Positions 15,345 through 23,292 of a stretch of DNA of 64,000 nucleotides are shown here, in pieces; within the stretch, counting starts at the first letter, position 1, and the number at the start of each line of letters is the position of its first letter. The DNA is from JBKEDS01 sp047975545 (GTDB lineage: Bacteria > Bacteroidota > Bacteroidia > Flavobacteriales > Flavobacteriaceae): positions 1 through 64,000 of the forward strand of contig JBKEDS010000014.1 of the NCBI GenBank assembly GCA_047975545.1, written 5' to 3'. Below the pieces are notes generated by a model, which was not told where the DNA came from, did not search any database, and was given only the letters and a program-made list of their open reading frames with translations. Both the position numbers and the translations under genes were made by a program.

Positions 15345-15352
15345 TACTTTTG
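15345..15352 (+). promoter_or_regulatory. -7 box immediately before btuF-like gene; likely leaderless transcript
   Basis: TACTTTTG is a full match to TAnnTTTG and ends only 7 bases before the ATG at 15360. A TTTA-type -33 element lies at 15324-15327. Transcription would start at or within a few bases of the start codon, so the mRNA would have almost no 5' leader and no riboswitch. Confidence 0.5.
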
Positions 15353-15359
15353 TTACACA

Positions 15360-16511
15360 ATGAATTTAAAACGTTTACTTCCCGTCCTCCTATTTTGTTT
15401 TGTTTTTAGTTGTAAAAATGAAAAAACAAAACAACTCCAAACTTCAATAACGGGCAACCCGACAGTGTTAAAATATGCCCAAGGATTTATTGTTGAAGAT
15501 TACGGTAGCTACAAAATACTGGAAATAAAAAACCCTTGGCCCAATGCCGAAAAAACATACCGTTATGCTTTATTGAAAGCCAATCATGATACCGATTTTT
15601 GGGCTGCCGAAAAATCCAAATTCGATGGCGTTTTTAACATTCCCGTAAACAATATAGTAGTAACCTCGACCACCCATATTCCGGCGTTGGACCTTTTAGG
15701 CGAAGCCGAATCGCTCACAGGCTTTCCCGGAACCGATTATATTTCTTCAGAAAAAATAAGAAGCCAAATAAAAAAGGGCAAAGTGCGCGAACTGGGCGTA
15801 AACGAAAACCTGAATACCGAAGTGGTTTTGGAGCTTAAACCCAACCTTGTCGTGGGGTTTGGCATTGACGGCAACAACCGAACTTTCGAGGTTTTGAAAA
15901 AAGTAGGCATACCCATTATTTACAACGGCGATTGGGTGGAAAACTCGCCCTTGGCAAAAGCCGAATGGATTAAGTTTTTCGGAGCGCTTTTTAATAAGGA
16001 AACACAAGCCGATTCTATTTTCAACAGCATTGAAAGCCATTATCTTGAAGTAAAAAAACTGGCAAAAAACGCCACCACAAAACCCACGGTTTTAAGTGGC
16101 GCCATGCACAAGGACATTTGGTATTTGCCCAACGGCACCAGCACCGAAGCCCAACTTTTAAACGATGCCAACGCCCATTATTTATGGCGGAACACCAACG
16201 GTACGGGAAGCCTCTCGCTTAATTTCGAAAGCGTGTACACCAAGGCCAAAGATGCCGATATCTGGTTAAGCCCATCCAATTACGTTAGCATGAAAGCCTT
16301 GGAAGCGGCCAATACCCAACACGCCTTGTTTAAAGCCTTTAAAACAAAAAATATTTATTCGTTTATTAAAACAACTGGCGAAAGCGGCGGTATTGTATAT
16401 TTTGAAGAAGGCACGGCGCGCCCCGACTTGGTACTGAAAGATTTAATTAAAATTTGCCACCCCGAACTCTTGGAAAATTACGACCTTTACTTTTTTAAGG
16501 ATTTAAACTAA
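15360..16511 (+). CDS. ABC transporter substrate-binding lipoprotein (BtuF/FecB family)
   Basis: The 383-residue lipoprotein has lipobox VFSC (Cys18). It then shows the class III periplasmic binding protein pattern: an N-lobe with NNIVVTSTTHIPALDLLGEA, VVGFGIDGNNRTFEVLKKVG and IPIIYNGDWVE, and a C-lobe with LSGAMHKDIWYLPNGTSTEAQLL. It would deliver a metal chelate or corrinoid to the permease encoded downstream. Position opposite a riboswitch-led btuB operon makes cobalamin the best guess. An iron-siderophore substrate cannot be excluded by sequence reading. The permease and ATPase genes follow after an interposed KilA-N gene. Signal peptide placement supports the ATG at 15360. Confidence 0.85.
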   Translation: MNLKRLLPVLLFCFVFSCKNEKTKQLQTSITGNPTVLKYAQGFIVEDYGSYKILEIKNPWPNAEKTYRYALLKANHDTDFWAAEKSKFDGVFNIPVNNIVVTSTTHIPALDLLGEAESLTGFPGTDYISSEKIRSQIKKGKVRELGVNENLNTEVVLELKPNLVVGFGIDGNNRTFEVLKKVGIPIIYNGDWVENSPLAKAEWIKFFGALFNKETQADSIFNSIESHYLEVKKLAKNATTKPTVLSGAMHKDIWYLPNGTSTEAQLLNDANAHYLWRNTNGTGSLSLNFESVYTKAKDADIWLSPSNYVSMKALEAANTQHALFKAFKTKNIYSFIKTTGESGGIVYFEEGTARPDLVLKDLIKICHPELLENYDLYFFKDLN

Positions 16512-16678
16512 TATTATTACCCCCAAAACAAACAAGCCATTTACTTGATTATAAAAACATTAACAACACAACAATAAAATTCATCCTTAGGCGTACACTA
16601 AAAATGCAACTACCTATAACAAATTTAATTTACTACTTTTAAATACAAGCTATTGTTTAACTTATAACGAATCAATAA

Positions 16679-17575
16679 ATGGCTAAAAGCATCAAAATAA
16701 AAGGTCAAAATACAGAAATTACCATAACAACTATTAACAATGAAGACTATATTTCTTTAACAGATATGGTAAAAGCCAAAAATGATGAAGTAAGAGCCGC
16801 CGATATTATTAAAAATTGGATAAGAAACAGAAGCACAATTGAATTTTTAGGTACATGGGAACGAATTTACAACCCAAACTTTAAAGTGGTCGAATTCGAC
16901 CACTTTAGAAAAGAAGCCGGGCTTCCCACTTTTACAATGAGTGTAACCAATTGGGTCGAGACCACAAATGCAATCGGTATAATGTCCAAACAAGGAAAAT
17001 ATGGAGGAACTTATGCCCATAAAGATATTGCGTTTGAATTCGGATCGGCAATAAGCCCCGTGTTTAAACTATATATTATAAAAGAATATCAACGTTTAAA
17101 AGAAATCGAGAACAACCGATATGGACTAGAATGGAACGTAAAAAGAATATTAAGCAAGGCCAATTACCAAATCCATACAGAGGCTGTTAAAAACCATATT
17201 ATACCAAAGTTAACTTATTCACAAAAAAAAGAATGGATATATGCCGAAGAAGCTGATTTACTAAACGTTGCTCTATTTGGCTGTACCGCAAAACAATGGA
17301 GGGAATCAAACCCGCAAAGAGTTTTAAATGGTGAGAATATTAGGGATATGGCAAGTATTAACGAACTCGCTATACTAACAAATTTAGAGTCTTTAAATGC
17401 AACCCTTATCAAAAATGGGATTGACAAAAAAAATAGATTACGAATTTTATTTGAAACTGTTAAGGACCAAAAAGAGACTTTAGATAAAATAGACTATTTA
17501 AAATCCATCAAAAAAATATCCAACTCTACATTTGTTGATGAACAACAGAATAAAAATAAGCCTAACATCAATTAA
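16679..17575 (+). CDS. KilA-N domain DNA-binding protein inserted in the importer operon
   Basis: The 298-residue protein has an N-terminal KilA-N domain (about 5-140). Features include YISLTDMVKAKN, a NWIRNRSTIEFLGTWE helix pair, TNWVETTNAIGI, and the closing GGTYAHKDIAFEFGSAISP and FKLYIIKEYQRLK. KilA-N domains are found in phage and large DNA virus regulators and in scattered bacterial genes; a DNA-binding role is likely. The rest is mostly helical and charged. The coding sequence is visibly more AT-rich than the btuF and btuC genes on either side and uses few GCC/GGC codons. Together with its position inside an ABC importer operon, this suggests acquisition by horizontal transfer. Its effect on transcription of the permease genes is unknown. 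Confidence 0.85.
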   Translation: MAKSIKIKGQNTEITITTINNEDYISLTDMVKAKNDEVRAADIIKNWIRNRSTIEFLGTWERIYNPNFKVVEFDHFRKEAGLPTFTMSVTNWVETTNAIGIMSKQGKYGGTYAHKDIAFEFGSAISPVFKLYIIKEYQRLKEIENNRYGLEWNVKRILSKANYQIHTEAVKNHIIPKLTYSQKKEWIYAEEADLLNVALFGCTAKQWRESNPQRVLNGENIRDMASINELAILTNLESLNATLIKNGIDKKNRLRILFETVKDQKETLDKIDYLKSIKKISNSTFVDEQQNKNKPNIN

Positions 17576-17578
17576 AAT

Positions 17579-17597
17579 CTTGTATAAACCTATACAA
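17579..17597. promoter_or_regulatory. Palindrome TTGTATA-AACC-TATACAA before the permease gene
   Basis: Two perfect 7-bp arms with a 4-bp centre lie just after the KilA-N stop and 22 bp before the permease start. This could be an operator for a small DNA-binding protein, a weak hairpin, or an insertion scar. A TAACTTTG -7-like box (17615-17622) overlaps the permease start codon. Confidence 0.35.
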
Positions 17598-17619
17598 ATA
17601 TTGCTATCTTAAATTAACT

Positions 17620-18651
17620 TTGACTAACAACAATACATACAAAATCCCTTTTGCAACCTTAACAATACTTTTACTAATATGCTTTGTAGCCAACATTAGT
17701 TTGGGTTCGGTACACATTCCGCTAAAAGATGTTGTAAACACCCTTATTGGCCACGGCGCAGAACAGGAAACATGGCAGCACATTGTTTTAAATTACAGGC
17801 TACCCAAGGCCGTTACGGCTATTTTGGTGGGGTCGGGATTGGGCATTTCGGGGCTGCTTATGCAGACACTTTTTAGAAATCCGTTGGCAGGGCCTTTTGT
17901 TTTGGGCATTAGTTCGGGCGCTAGTTTGGGGGTTGCCCTGGTTATTCTTGGTTCGGGTATTTTCGGTAGCGCCGTTGCCGTTTTATTGGTAAGCAAATGG
18001 AGTATTGTTATTGCCGCCAGCCTTGGTAGCTTTTTGGTGCTTTTGGCCGTTTTGGTGGCATCGGCAAAAGTGCGGGACACTATGGCCTTGCTTATTATTG
18101 GACTTATGTTTTCCAGTTTAACCACGGCCATTGTTAGTATTTTATCGTATTTTGGCTCTGCCGAACAACTGCAACAATACGTGTTTTGGGGCTTTGGCAG
18201 TTTGGGCAGTTTATCGTGGCAGGAACTTCTTGTTTTGTTTAGCATGTACTGCATAGGTTTAGGCTTGGGTATTTTTTCAATAAAAGCCTTGGACACGCTT
18301 TTGTTGGGCGAAAATTATGCCAAAAGTTTAGGGCTTAACATTAAAAAAAGCAGGCTATACATTATTATAGCTACCAGTTTGTTGGCTGGTACCATTACGG
18401 CTTTTGCCGGACCGATTGCTTTTATCGGTTTGGCCATTCCGCACTTGACCCGACAAATTTTTAACACCTCCAACCATAAAATATTATTGCCCGCCGTATT
18501 TTTGTTCGGTGCCATAATCATGCTGGTTTGCGATAGCATTGCCCAAGTACCCAACAACGACCTAACCCTGCCCATTAACGCCATTACTGCATTAATTGGG
18601 GCACCCGTTGTTATTTGGCTGTTGGTTAAAAAACGTAATATGATATTTTAA
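17620..18651 (+). CDS. FecCD/BtuC-family ABC transporter permease
   Basis: The 343-residue integral membrane protein has about ten helices and the FecCD signature parts: LNYRLPKAVTAILVGSGLGISG, RNPLAGPFVLGISSGASLG, and the late GPIAFIGLAIPHLTRQI, which contacts the ATPase. Typical length for the family is 330-350. The only reasonable start is TTG at 17620; no ATG, GTG or other TTG lies before the first membrane helix. It pairs with the ATPase 14 bp downstream and probably with the BtuF-like protein upstream of the KilA-N gene. Substrate is inferred to be a corrinoid from locus context; iron chelate is the alternative. Confidence 0.88.
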   Translation: MTNNNTYKIPFATLTILLLICFVANISLGSVHIPLKDVVNTLIGHGAEQETWQHIVLNYRLPKAVTAILVGSGLGISGLLMQTLFRNPLAGPFVLGISSGASLGVALVILGSGIFGSAVAVLLVSKWSIVIAASLGSFLVLLAVLVASAKVRDTMALLIIGLMFSSLTTAIVSILSYFGSAEQLQQYVFWGFGSLGSLSWQELLVLFSMYCIGLGLGIFSIKALDTLLLGENYAKSLGLNIKKSRLYIIIATSLLAGTITAFAGPIAFIGLAIPHLTRQIFNTSNHKILLPAVFLFGAIIMLVCDSIAQVPNNDLTLPINAITALIGAPVVIWLLVKKRNMIF

Positions 18652-18652
18652 T

Positions 18653-18680
18653 TGAAACCCGAAACTTGAAACCCGAAACC
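18653..18680. repeat. Short tandem TTGAAACCCGAAAC phrase
   Basis: Two near-exact copies of TTGAAACCCGAAAC lie back to back across the permease-ATPase junction, and the second provides the TTG start of the ATPase. A similar phrase in the opposite orientation is found at 560-604. Confidence 0.5.
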
Positions 18681-19460
18681 AAACATATTATTTTAAAAAC
18701 CGAAAACCTAAGTATTGGCTACGCTTCAAAAAAAGAAAAAACCATAATTGCAAGCGCTATTAATATTGAACTAAAACAAGGCGAACTTATCGGGCTAATC
18801 GGTGCAAACGGTATTGGAAAATCCACACTTTTACGCACCCTAACCAACGTACAGCCACCGCTTGGCGGCACTGTTTTAATTAACAACAAATCGCTTTACA
18901 ACTATCCGCCCTTAGAATTGGCAAAAGCAATGAGCGTGGTTTTAACCGAACCCGTTGCATCCAAAAACCTATCGGTTTTCGAATTGGTGGCCTTGGGCAG
19001 GCAACCGTACACCAATTGGGCCGGCACACTTTGCAAAACCGATATTTCGGCCATAAACCAAGCCTTGGCACTTACCCATATTGACCATTTAAAACACAAA
19101 AAATGTTTCGAACTTAGCGATGGGCAACTTCAAAAAGCCTTAATATCCAGAGCCCTGTCGCAGGATACCGCCCTTATTATCCTGGACGAACCCACCTCGC
19201 ACCTCGACATGTACCACAAGGCCTATATGCTTCACCTACTAAAAAAACTGGCGAAGGAAACGGGCAAGACCATCTTGTTTTCGTCGCACGAAATCGATTT
19301 GGCCATTCAACTGTGCGACACCCTTATTGTTATGGCAAAAGATAATGTTGAAACAGGCCAGCCCTGTAACCTCATTAAAAAAGGTGTTTTTGACAAACTT
19401 TTCCCCGACGATTTAATTGGTTTCGATGAAAATACGGGAAGTTTTAAGGTGAAGAAATAA
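18666..19460 (+). CDS. ABC transporter ATP-binding protein (BtuD/FepC family)
   Basis: The 264-residue ATPase has Walker A GANGIGKSTLL (~41-51), a Q-loop within VVLTEPVASKNLSVFELV, a signature of LSDGQLQKALI instead of LSGGQ (Gly to Asp at the third position), Walker B ALIILDEPTSHLDM and the switch His in LFSSHEID. The start is TTG within a tandem repeat phrase, and no ATG is available before the Walker A. It powers the adjacent FecCD-type permease. The D in the signature is seen in some FecE/BtuD-like ATPases and need not impair function. Confidence 0.88.
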   Translation: MKPETKHIILKTENLSIGYASKKEKTIIASAINIELKQGELIGLIGANGIGKSTLLRTLTNVQPPLGGTVLINNKSLYNYPPLELAKAMSVVLTEPVASKNLSVFELVALGRQPYTNWAGTLCKTDISAINQALALTHIDHLKHKKCFELSDGQLQKALISRALSQDTALIILDEPTSHLDMYHKAYMLHLLKKLAKETGKTILFSSHEIDLAIQLCDTLIVMAKDNVETGQPCNLIKKGVFDKLFPDDLIGFDENTGSFKVKK

Positions 19461-19529
19461 CGTCTTCATCCATTTTCAATTTTACAACTTTCAACAAAAC
19501 ACCTATCTTTGGTTAAATTATTTTTTATA

Positions 19530-20909
19530 ATGAGCGACAATTTAATTCTCTTTCTATCCATTATCATTTCGGCCGCTATTGGCGCTTATTTGGGCATGCT
19601 TATTAACAAGCTGAAAAGCAAAGGCGAAAAAAGCACTTTGGAAGAACGCAACCTAAACCTACAACAACAATTAACAAGCTCGAAAGAAACTTTGGAAGCC
19701 GAAACCCAAAAACTTTCAAACCAATTTAACCTGCAATTAACCGATTTAAAAGAAACCATTTCGAAAATCGAAGAAAACCGCGAAGAAATCCGAAAGGAAA
19801 AAGAACTGCTAAACTCCGAACTGGCACGCCGCAACACCGAATACGAAAACCTCCAAGAACTAAACCTAAAACGAGATAAAGAATTAGAAGAACGCCAAGC
19901 CCAATTACGCAAGGATTTCGAGTTGTTGGCCACGAGGATTTTAGATGAAAAATCGGAAAAATTCACCCTTCAGAATAAAGAAAACATTAAAAACATACTA
20001 AACCCGTTACAGGAAAAAATTAAAACTTTTGAAGAAAAAGTCGATACCACCCAAAAGGAAAGCATAAGCATGCACTCGGCCCTAAAAACACAATTGGAAG
20101 GCCTAAAGGAACTAAACCAACAAATTACCAAAGAAGCCACCAACTTAACCCGGGCCTTAAAAGGCGACAGTAAAATACAAGGCAACTGGGGCGAGTTGGT
20201 CCTGGAACGGGTTTTGGAAAAATCGGGACTGGAAAAAGACCGCGAATATTTTGTACAACAAAGTTTTACGCGCGACGATGGCTCACGGGTTATGCCCGAT
20301 GTAGTACTGCACCTACCCGACGGCAAAAAAATGATAATAGACAGCAAGGTTTCGCTCTTAGATTACGAACGCATGGTTAATGCCGACGATGACGACAAAG
20401 CACAATTTTTAAAAGCCCACATAGCCTCGGTTAAAAAGCATATCGAGCAGCTTTCGGAAAAAAATTATCAGGATTTGTACCATATCGATTCGCCCAATTT
20501 CGTTTTAATGTTCGTACCCATAGAACCCGCTTTTGCCGTAGTTGTTAACGAAGACAACAGTATTTACAACAAAGCTTTCGAAAAAAACATTGTAATTGTA
20601 ACCCCCTCCACCCTTTTAGCTACCTTGCGTACCGTGGACAGCATGTGGACCAACGAAAAACAACAACAAAACGCCATTGAAATTGCCACACAGGCAGGGC
20701 GGCTATACGATTCGTTCGTAAACCTTACCGACGAACTCATTAAAGTAGGCAACCAAATTGGCACGGTACAAAAATCGTACGAAGGCGCTATGGTAAAACT
20801 TACCGGAAAGGGCAATTTGGTTAAACGCGTTGAAAACCTAAAACTCCTCGGGGCAAAAGCAACCAAACAACAAAACGAAAAACTTTTAAAACGAGCCGAA
20901 GACGATTAA
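19530..20909 (+). CDS. rmuC: RmuC-family DNA recombination protein
   Basis: RmuC limits inversions at short inverted repeats in E. coli; its domain belongs to the restriction-endonuclease-like superfamily. From the ATG at 19530 there are 459 residues. They begin with an N-terminal membrane helix (about 5-25), a long coiled coil (about 35-130, rich in E/K/Q), and the RmuC domain (about 150-440). That domain has KIQGNWGELVLERVLEKSGL, VMPDVVLHLPDGKKMIIDSKV and FVPIEPAF. A TTG seven codons upstream is less likely as the start. The gene follows the importer ATPase after 70 bp and precedes the operator array of the SatD-like gene. Confidence 0.93.
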   Translation: MSDNLILFLSIIISAAIGAYLGMLINKLKSKGEKSTLEERNLNLQQQLTSSKETLEAETQKLSNQFNLQLTDLKETISKIEENREEIRKEKELLNSELARRNTEYENLQELNLKRDKELEERQAQLRKDFELLATRILDEKSEKFTLQNKENIKNILNPLQEKIKTFEEKVDTTQKESISMHSALKTQLEGLKELNQQITKEATNLTRALKGDSKIQGNWGELVLERVLEKSGLEKDREYFVQQSFTRDDGSRVMPDVVLHLPDGKKMIIDSKVSLLDYERMVNADDDDKAQFLKAHIASVKKHIEQLSEKNYQDLYHIDSPNFVLMFVPIEPAFAVVVNEDNSIYNKAFEKNIVIVTPSTLLATLRTVDSMWTNEKQQQNAIEIATQAGRLYDSFVNLTDELIKVGNQIGTVQKSYEGAMVKLTGKGNLVKRVENLKLLGAKATKQQNEKLLKRAEDD

Positions 20910-20920
20910 TCCTCAAAAAA

Positions 20921-20996
20921 TATCACGCAAAAACATGATAATTAAAAATATCACTTAAATTAGTGATAAATTTGTTTATCACGTAAAAAAATGATA
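20921..20996. promoter_or_regulatory. Array of three 20-bp palindromes at exact 28-bp period
   Basis: Three sites begin at 20921, 20949 and 20977, each 20 bp and each with TATCA...TGATA arms: TATCACGCAAAAACATGATA, TATCACTTAAATTAGTGATA and TATCACGTAAAAAAATGATA. The 8-bp spacers differ in sequence. The third site sits between a TTTG (20971-20974) and a TAAATTAG (20995-21002) placed like -33 and -7 promoter elements for the SatD-like gene at 21025. This is a convincing operator array for a dimeric repressor, quite possibly the product of that gene. Confidence 0.75.
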
Positions 20997-21024
20997 AATT
21001 AGCACTTTAAAAGTATGCAGAATT

Positions 21025-21639
21025 ATGTCAACCAGTATTTTAACAGGCGATATTATTAAATCCCGGGCACATAAAAATTCAGACGTCTGGATTAATGTGC
21101 TAAAGCAAGCATTTGCCCATTTAAAACTTAATAAATATTCATGGAGCATATACCGTGGCGATAGCTTTCAAATAGAACTCTACGATACAACTTCGGGTTT
21201 TATAGCCGCCACCTATATAAAAGCGTGCATAAAAACCATTAAAAACTTAGATGTAAGATTAGCCATCGGTATTGGCGAAAAAACCTATAAAGGCAATATG
21301 GTAGCCGAATCCAATGGCCCGGCTTATTTGTATTCGGGCGAAACCTTGGAAACCCTAAAAAAAGACAAGCAAAACTTAAAAATAAAAACCACGGACCCCG
21401 ACACAAACGAAACCCTTAACGTATGCTTTAAATTGGCATTAATAGCCATGGACACCTGGACGGCCAATTCGGCAGAAATTGTTAAATTAAGCATTGAAAA
21501 CCCCAATGCACTACAAAGCGAGCTGGGCAAAATAATAGGCATTAACCAAAACGCCGTAAGCATGCGGCAAAAACGGGCACACTTAACCGAAATACTAGAA
21601 CTGGACCAACTTTATCGAAAAAAAATAAACACCCTATGA
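21025..21639 (+). CDS. SatD-like protein, probable autoregulated DNA-binding protein
   Basis: The 204-residue protein begins MSTSILTGDIIKSRAHKN. The TGDIIKSR segment, a central YRGDSFQIEL and a RLAIGIGEK strand fit the SatD family, named from an acid-tolerance locus of streptococci. The C-terminal 55 residues (LQSELGKIIGINQNAVSMRQKRAH) look like a helix-turn-helix, which would suit the palindromic operator array just upstream. The stop overlaps the ATG of the DUF3307 gene by 4 bp (ATGA), so the two are translationally coupled. SatD-like and DUF3307 genes are often neighbours in Bacteroidota. Biochemical function is unknown. Autoregulation is inferred from the layout. Confidence 0.7.
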   Translation: MSTSILTGDIIKSRAHKNSDVWINVLKQAFAHLKLNKYSWSIYRGDSFQIELYDTTSGFIAATYIKACIKTIKNLDVRLAIGIGEKTYKGNMVAESNGPAYLYSGETLETLKKDKQNLKIKTTDPDTNETLNVCFKLALIAMDTWTANSAEIVKLSIENPNALQSELGKIIGINQNAVSMRQKRAHLTEILELDQLYRKKINTL

Positions 21640-22346
21640 TGCTTTTAATAAAACTCCTTTTGGCACATGTAATAGCCGACTTTTTTATACAACCAAAATC
21701 GTGGGTAGCCCACAAGGAAAAGCACAAGTTTAAATCGGTTAAGTTATACCTTCACGTTATTGTACATGTTGTTTTAACAGCGCTATTGCTTTGGGATTTG
21801 TCGTTATGGCCAATACTTGTTATTATAGGATTATCGCATTTCATTATTGATGGATTAAAACTTACCCTTCAAAAGAAAAAAACAAAACGTAGGCTATTTT
21901 TTATCGACCAAATCCTTCATATTTTGGTTATTTTGGCTTGCTTCATTTTATACGGCAACACCCCAATACCCAGCGAAGCCTTTGTATCTAAGGGCTTGCT
22001 TTTGCTGCTGTGCCTTATGTTTTTAACATTGCCCACTTCTATCGTTATGAAAACGGTTTTTACCAAATGGAATATTTCGGAACTAACCAAAAGCCACAAA
22101 TCGCTTAAAGATGCCGGGCAGTACATTGGTATATTAGAACGCTTTTTAGTTTTTGTTTTTATAGTTTCAGGGCATTGGGAAGCCGTTGGGTTTTTAATAA
22201 CGGCCAAGTCGGTTTTTCGTTTTGGCGATTTAAAAAATTCCAAACACCGCCAACTTACCGAATACATTTTAATAGGCACCCTTATAAGCTTTAGTATAGC
22301 CATTATAACGGCCTTAATTTTTAACGTCTTGACTGTATATGTTTAA
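21636..22346 (+). CDS. DUF3307 membrane protein
   Basis: The 236-residue protein has six or seven predicted membrane helices. An N-terminal LAHVIADFFIQPKSWVAHKEKHKFKS segment carries conserved Asp, Gln and His residues, followed by LYLHVIVHVVLTALLLW and HFIIDGLKL. This pattern is typical of DUF3307, whose function is unknown. It overlaps the SatD-like gene by 4 bp and the thioesterase gene by 8 bp, so all three are probably one transcript under the palindrome array. Confidence 0.82.
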   Translation: MMLLIKLLLAHVIADFFIQPKSWVAHKEKHKFKSVKLYLHVIVHVVLTALLLWDLSLWPILVIIGLSHFIIDGLKLTLQKKKTKRRLFFIDQILHILVILACFILYGNTPIPSEAFVSKGLLLLLCLMFLTLPTSIVMKTVFTKWNISELTKSHKSLKDAGQYIGILERFLVFVFIVSGHWEAVGFLITAKSVFRFGDLKNSKHRQLTEYILIGTLISFSIAIITALIFNVLTVYV

Positions 22347-22875
22347 AACCATTGAAGCGTCGCAGGTTACCATAACCCAGCTTATGCTGCCATCGCACTC
22401 CAATTTTAGCGGCAAAATCCATGGCGGGCACATTTTAAACCTAATGGACCAAATTGCTTTTGCCTGCGCCTCGAAACATTCGGGGTATTATTGTGTTACG
22501 GCATCGGTAAACCGGGTCGATTTTTTAAATTCTATTGAGGTTGGCGAACTGGTAACGTTAATGGCATCGGTAAACTACACGGGCAGGACCTCGATGGTTA
22601 TTGGGCTTCGGGTAGAATCCGAAAACATACAAACGGGCGAAAAAAAGCACTGCAATTCGTCGTATTTTACCATGGTGGCAAAAGATAAAAACGGCAAGAA
22701 CATGCCCGTTCCCGGCATAATTTTAAATACCGCGGATAGTGTTAGGCGCTTTGCCCGAAGTGTGGAACGCCAAGAACAATCGAAACACCGAACATCAAAA
22801 TTCCTACCGGAAAAATTTAATGCCAACGACTATATTGAAATAATAAAAACCCACAATGCCAAGATTGTGCTTTAA
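22339..22875 (+). CDS. Acyl-CoA thioesterase (hotdog fold, YciA/BFIT type)
   Basis: The 178-residue protein has the hotdog thioesterase pattern GKIHGGHILNLMDQIAFACASKHS (about 21-44), with the central helix and the GGHILNLMD active-site segment. ASVNRVDFLNSIEVGELVTL follows, and then the YTGRTSMVIGLRVESE strand. It hydrolyses acyl-CoA thioesters in the cytosol; chain-length preference cannot be read. The C-terminal 50 residues are charged and extend beyond the core. It overlaps the end of the DUF3307 gene by 8 bp and is likely co-transcribed. Confidence 0.9.
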   Translation: MFKTIEASQVTITQLMLPSHSNFSGKIHGGHILNLMDQIAFACASKHSGYYCVTASVNRVDFLNSIEVGELVTLMASVNYTGRTSMVIGLRVESENIQTGEKKHCNSSYFTMVAKDKNGKNMPVPGIILNTADSVRRFARSVERQEQSKHRTSKFLPEKFNANDYIEIIKTHNAKIVL

Positions 22876-22884
22876 AAGTTTTAG

Positions 22885-22892
22885 TACTTTTG
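22885..22892 (+). promoter_or_regulatory. -7 box before the 122-residue membrane protein gene
   Basis: TACTTTTG is a full TAnnTTTG match with a TTG 17 bp upstream (22865-22867). It lies 26 bp before the ATG at 22918. Confidence 0.45.
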
Positions 22893-22917
22893 CAGCGTTG
22901 AAAAAACTTCATTTAGA

Positions 22918-23286
22918 ATGAGAAAATTTTTAGTCCGATTTTTAATCATCTTAACCGTAATTGGTGCTGGTTATTTTTGTTTTATTTATTTTGTACCGTA
23001 TAGCGAAGGCATACGAGCTGGCGAGCTTATAAAATTCAGCAAAAAAGGCTTTATTATAAAAACTTGGGAAGGCCAACTAAGCCAAGGCGTATCGGACGAA
23101 CAACAGTTCCAGTTTTCGGTAGAGGATAAAGACAAAGCCATTATAGCAGATTTGGAAAAATACCAAGGTCGATTTGTAAAACTTACTTATTTTGAGCGCT
23201 ATCGCGGCTTCTTTTGGTTGGGCGACACCAAGTATTTTGTTACCAAGGTCGAGGAAGACAAGGAACGGCAGTCGTTTACCCGCTAA
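22918..23286 (+). CDS. Conserved small membrane-anchored protein of Bacteroidota
   Basis: The 122-residue protein starts with a membrane helix (RFLIILTVIGAGYFCFIYFV, about 7-26). A YSEGIRAGELIKFSKKGFIIKTWEG beta segment follows, then a soluble domain ending in FERYRGFFWLGDTKYFVTKVEE. This family is common in Bacteroidota and is often mislabelled 6-phosphogluconate dehydrogenase in databases; no nucleotide-binding motif or dehydrogenase feature is present. It has its own -7 box and is convergent with the PepSY gene, with only six bases between the stops. Confidence 0.8.
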   Translation: MRKFLVRFLIILTVIGAGYFCFIYFVPYSEGIRAGELIKFSKKGFIIKTWEGQLSQGVSDEQQFQFSVEDKDKAIIADLEKYQGRFVKLTYFERYRGFFWLGDTKYFVTKVEEDKERQSFTR

Positions 23287-23292
23287 AAGCAA

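Noticed and set aside
17615..17622. TAACTTTG as a promoter for the permease gene
   Set aside because: It overlaps the only possible start codon (TTG at 17620), so transcription from it would miss the start. Probably coincidence.
20921..20996. CRISPR-like array (three repeats at regular spacing)
   Set aside because: Units are palindromic 20-mers with only 8-bp spacers, there are just three, and no cas gene is nearby. An operator array fits better.
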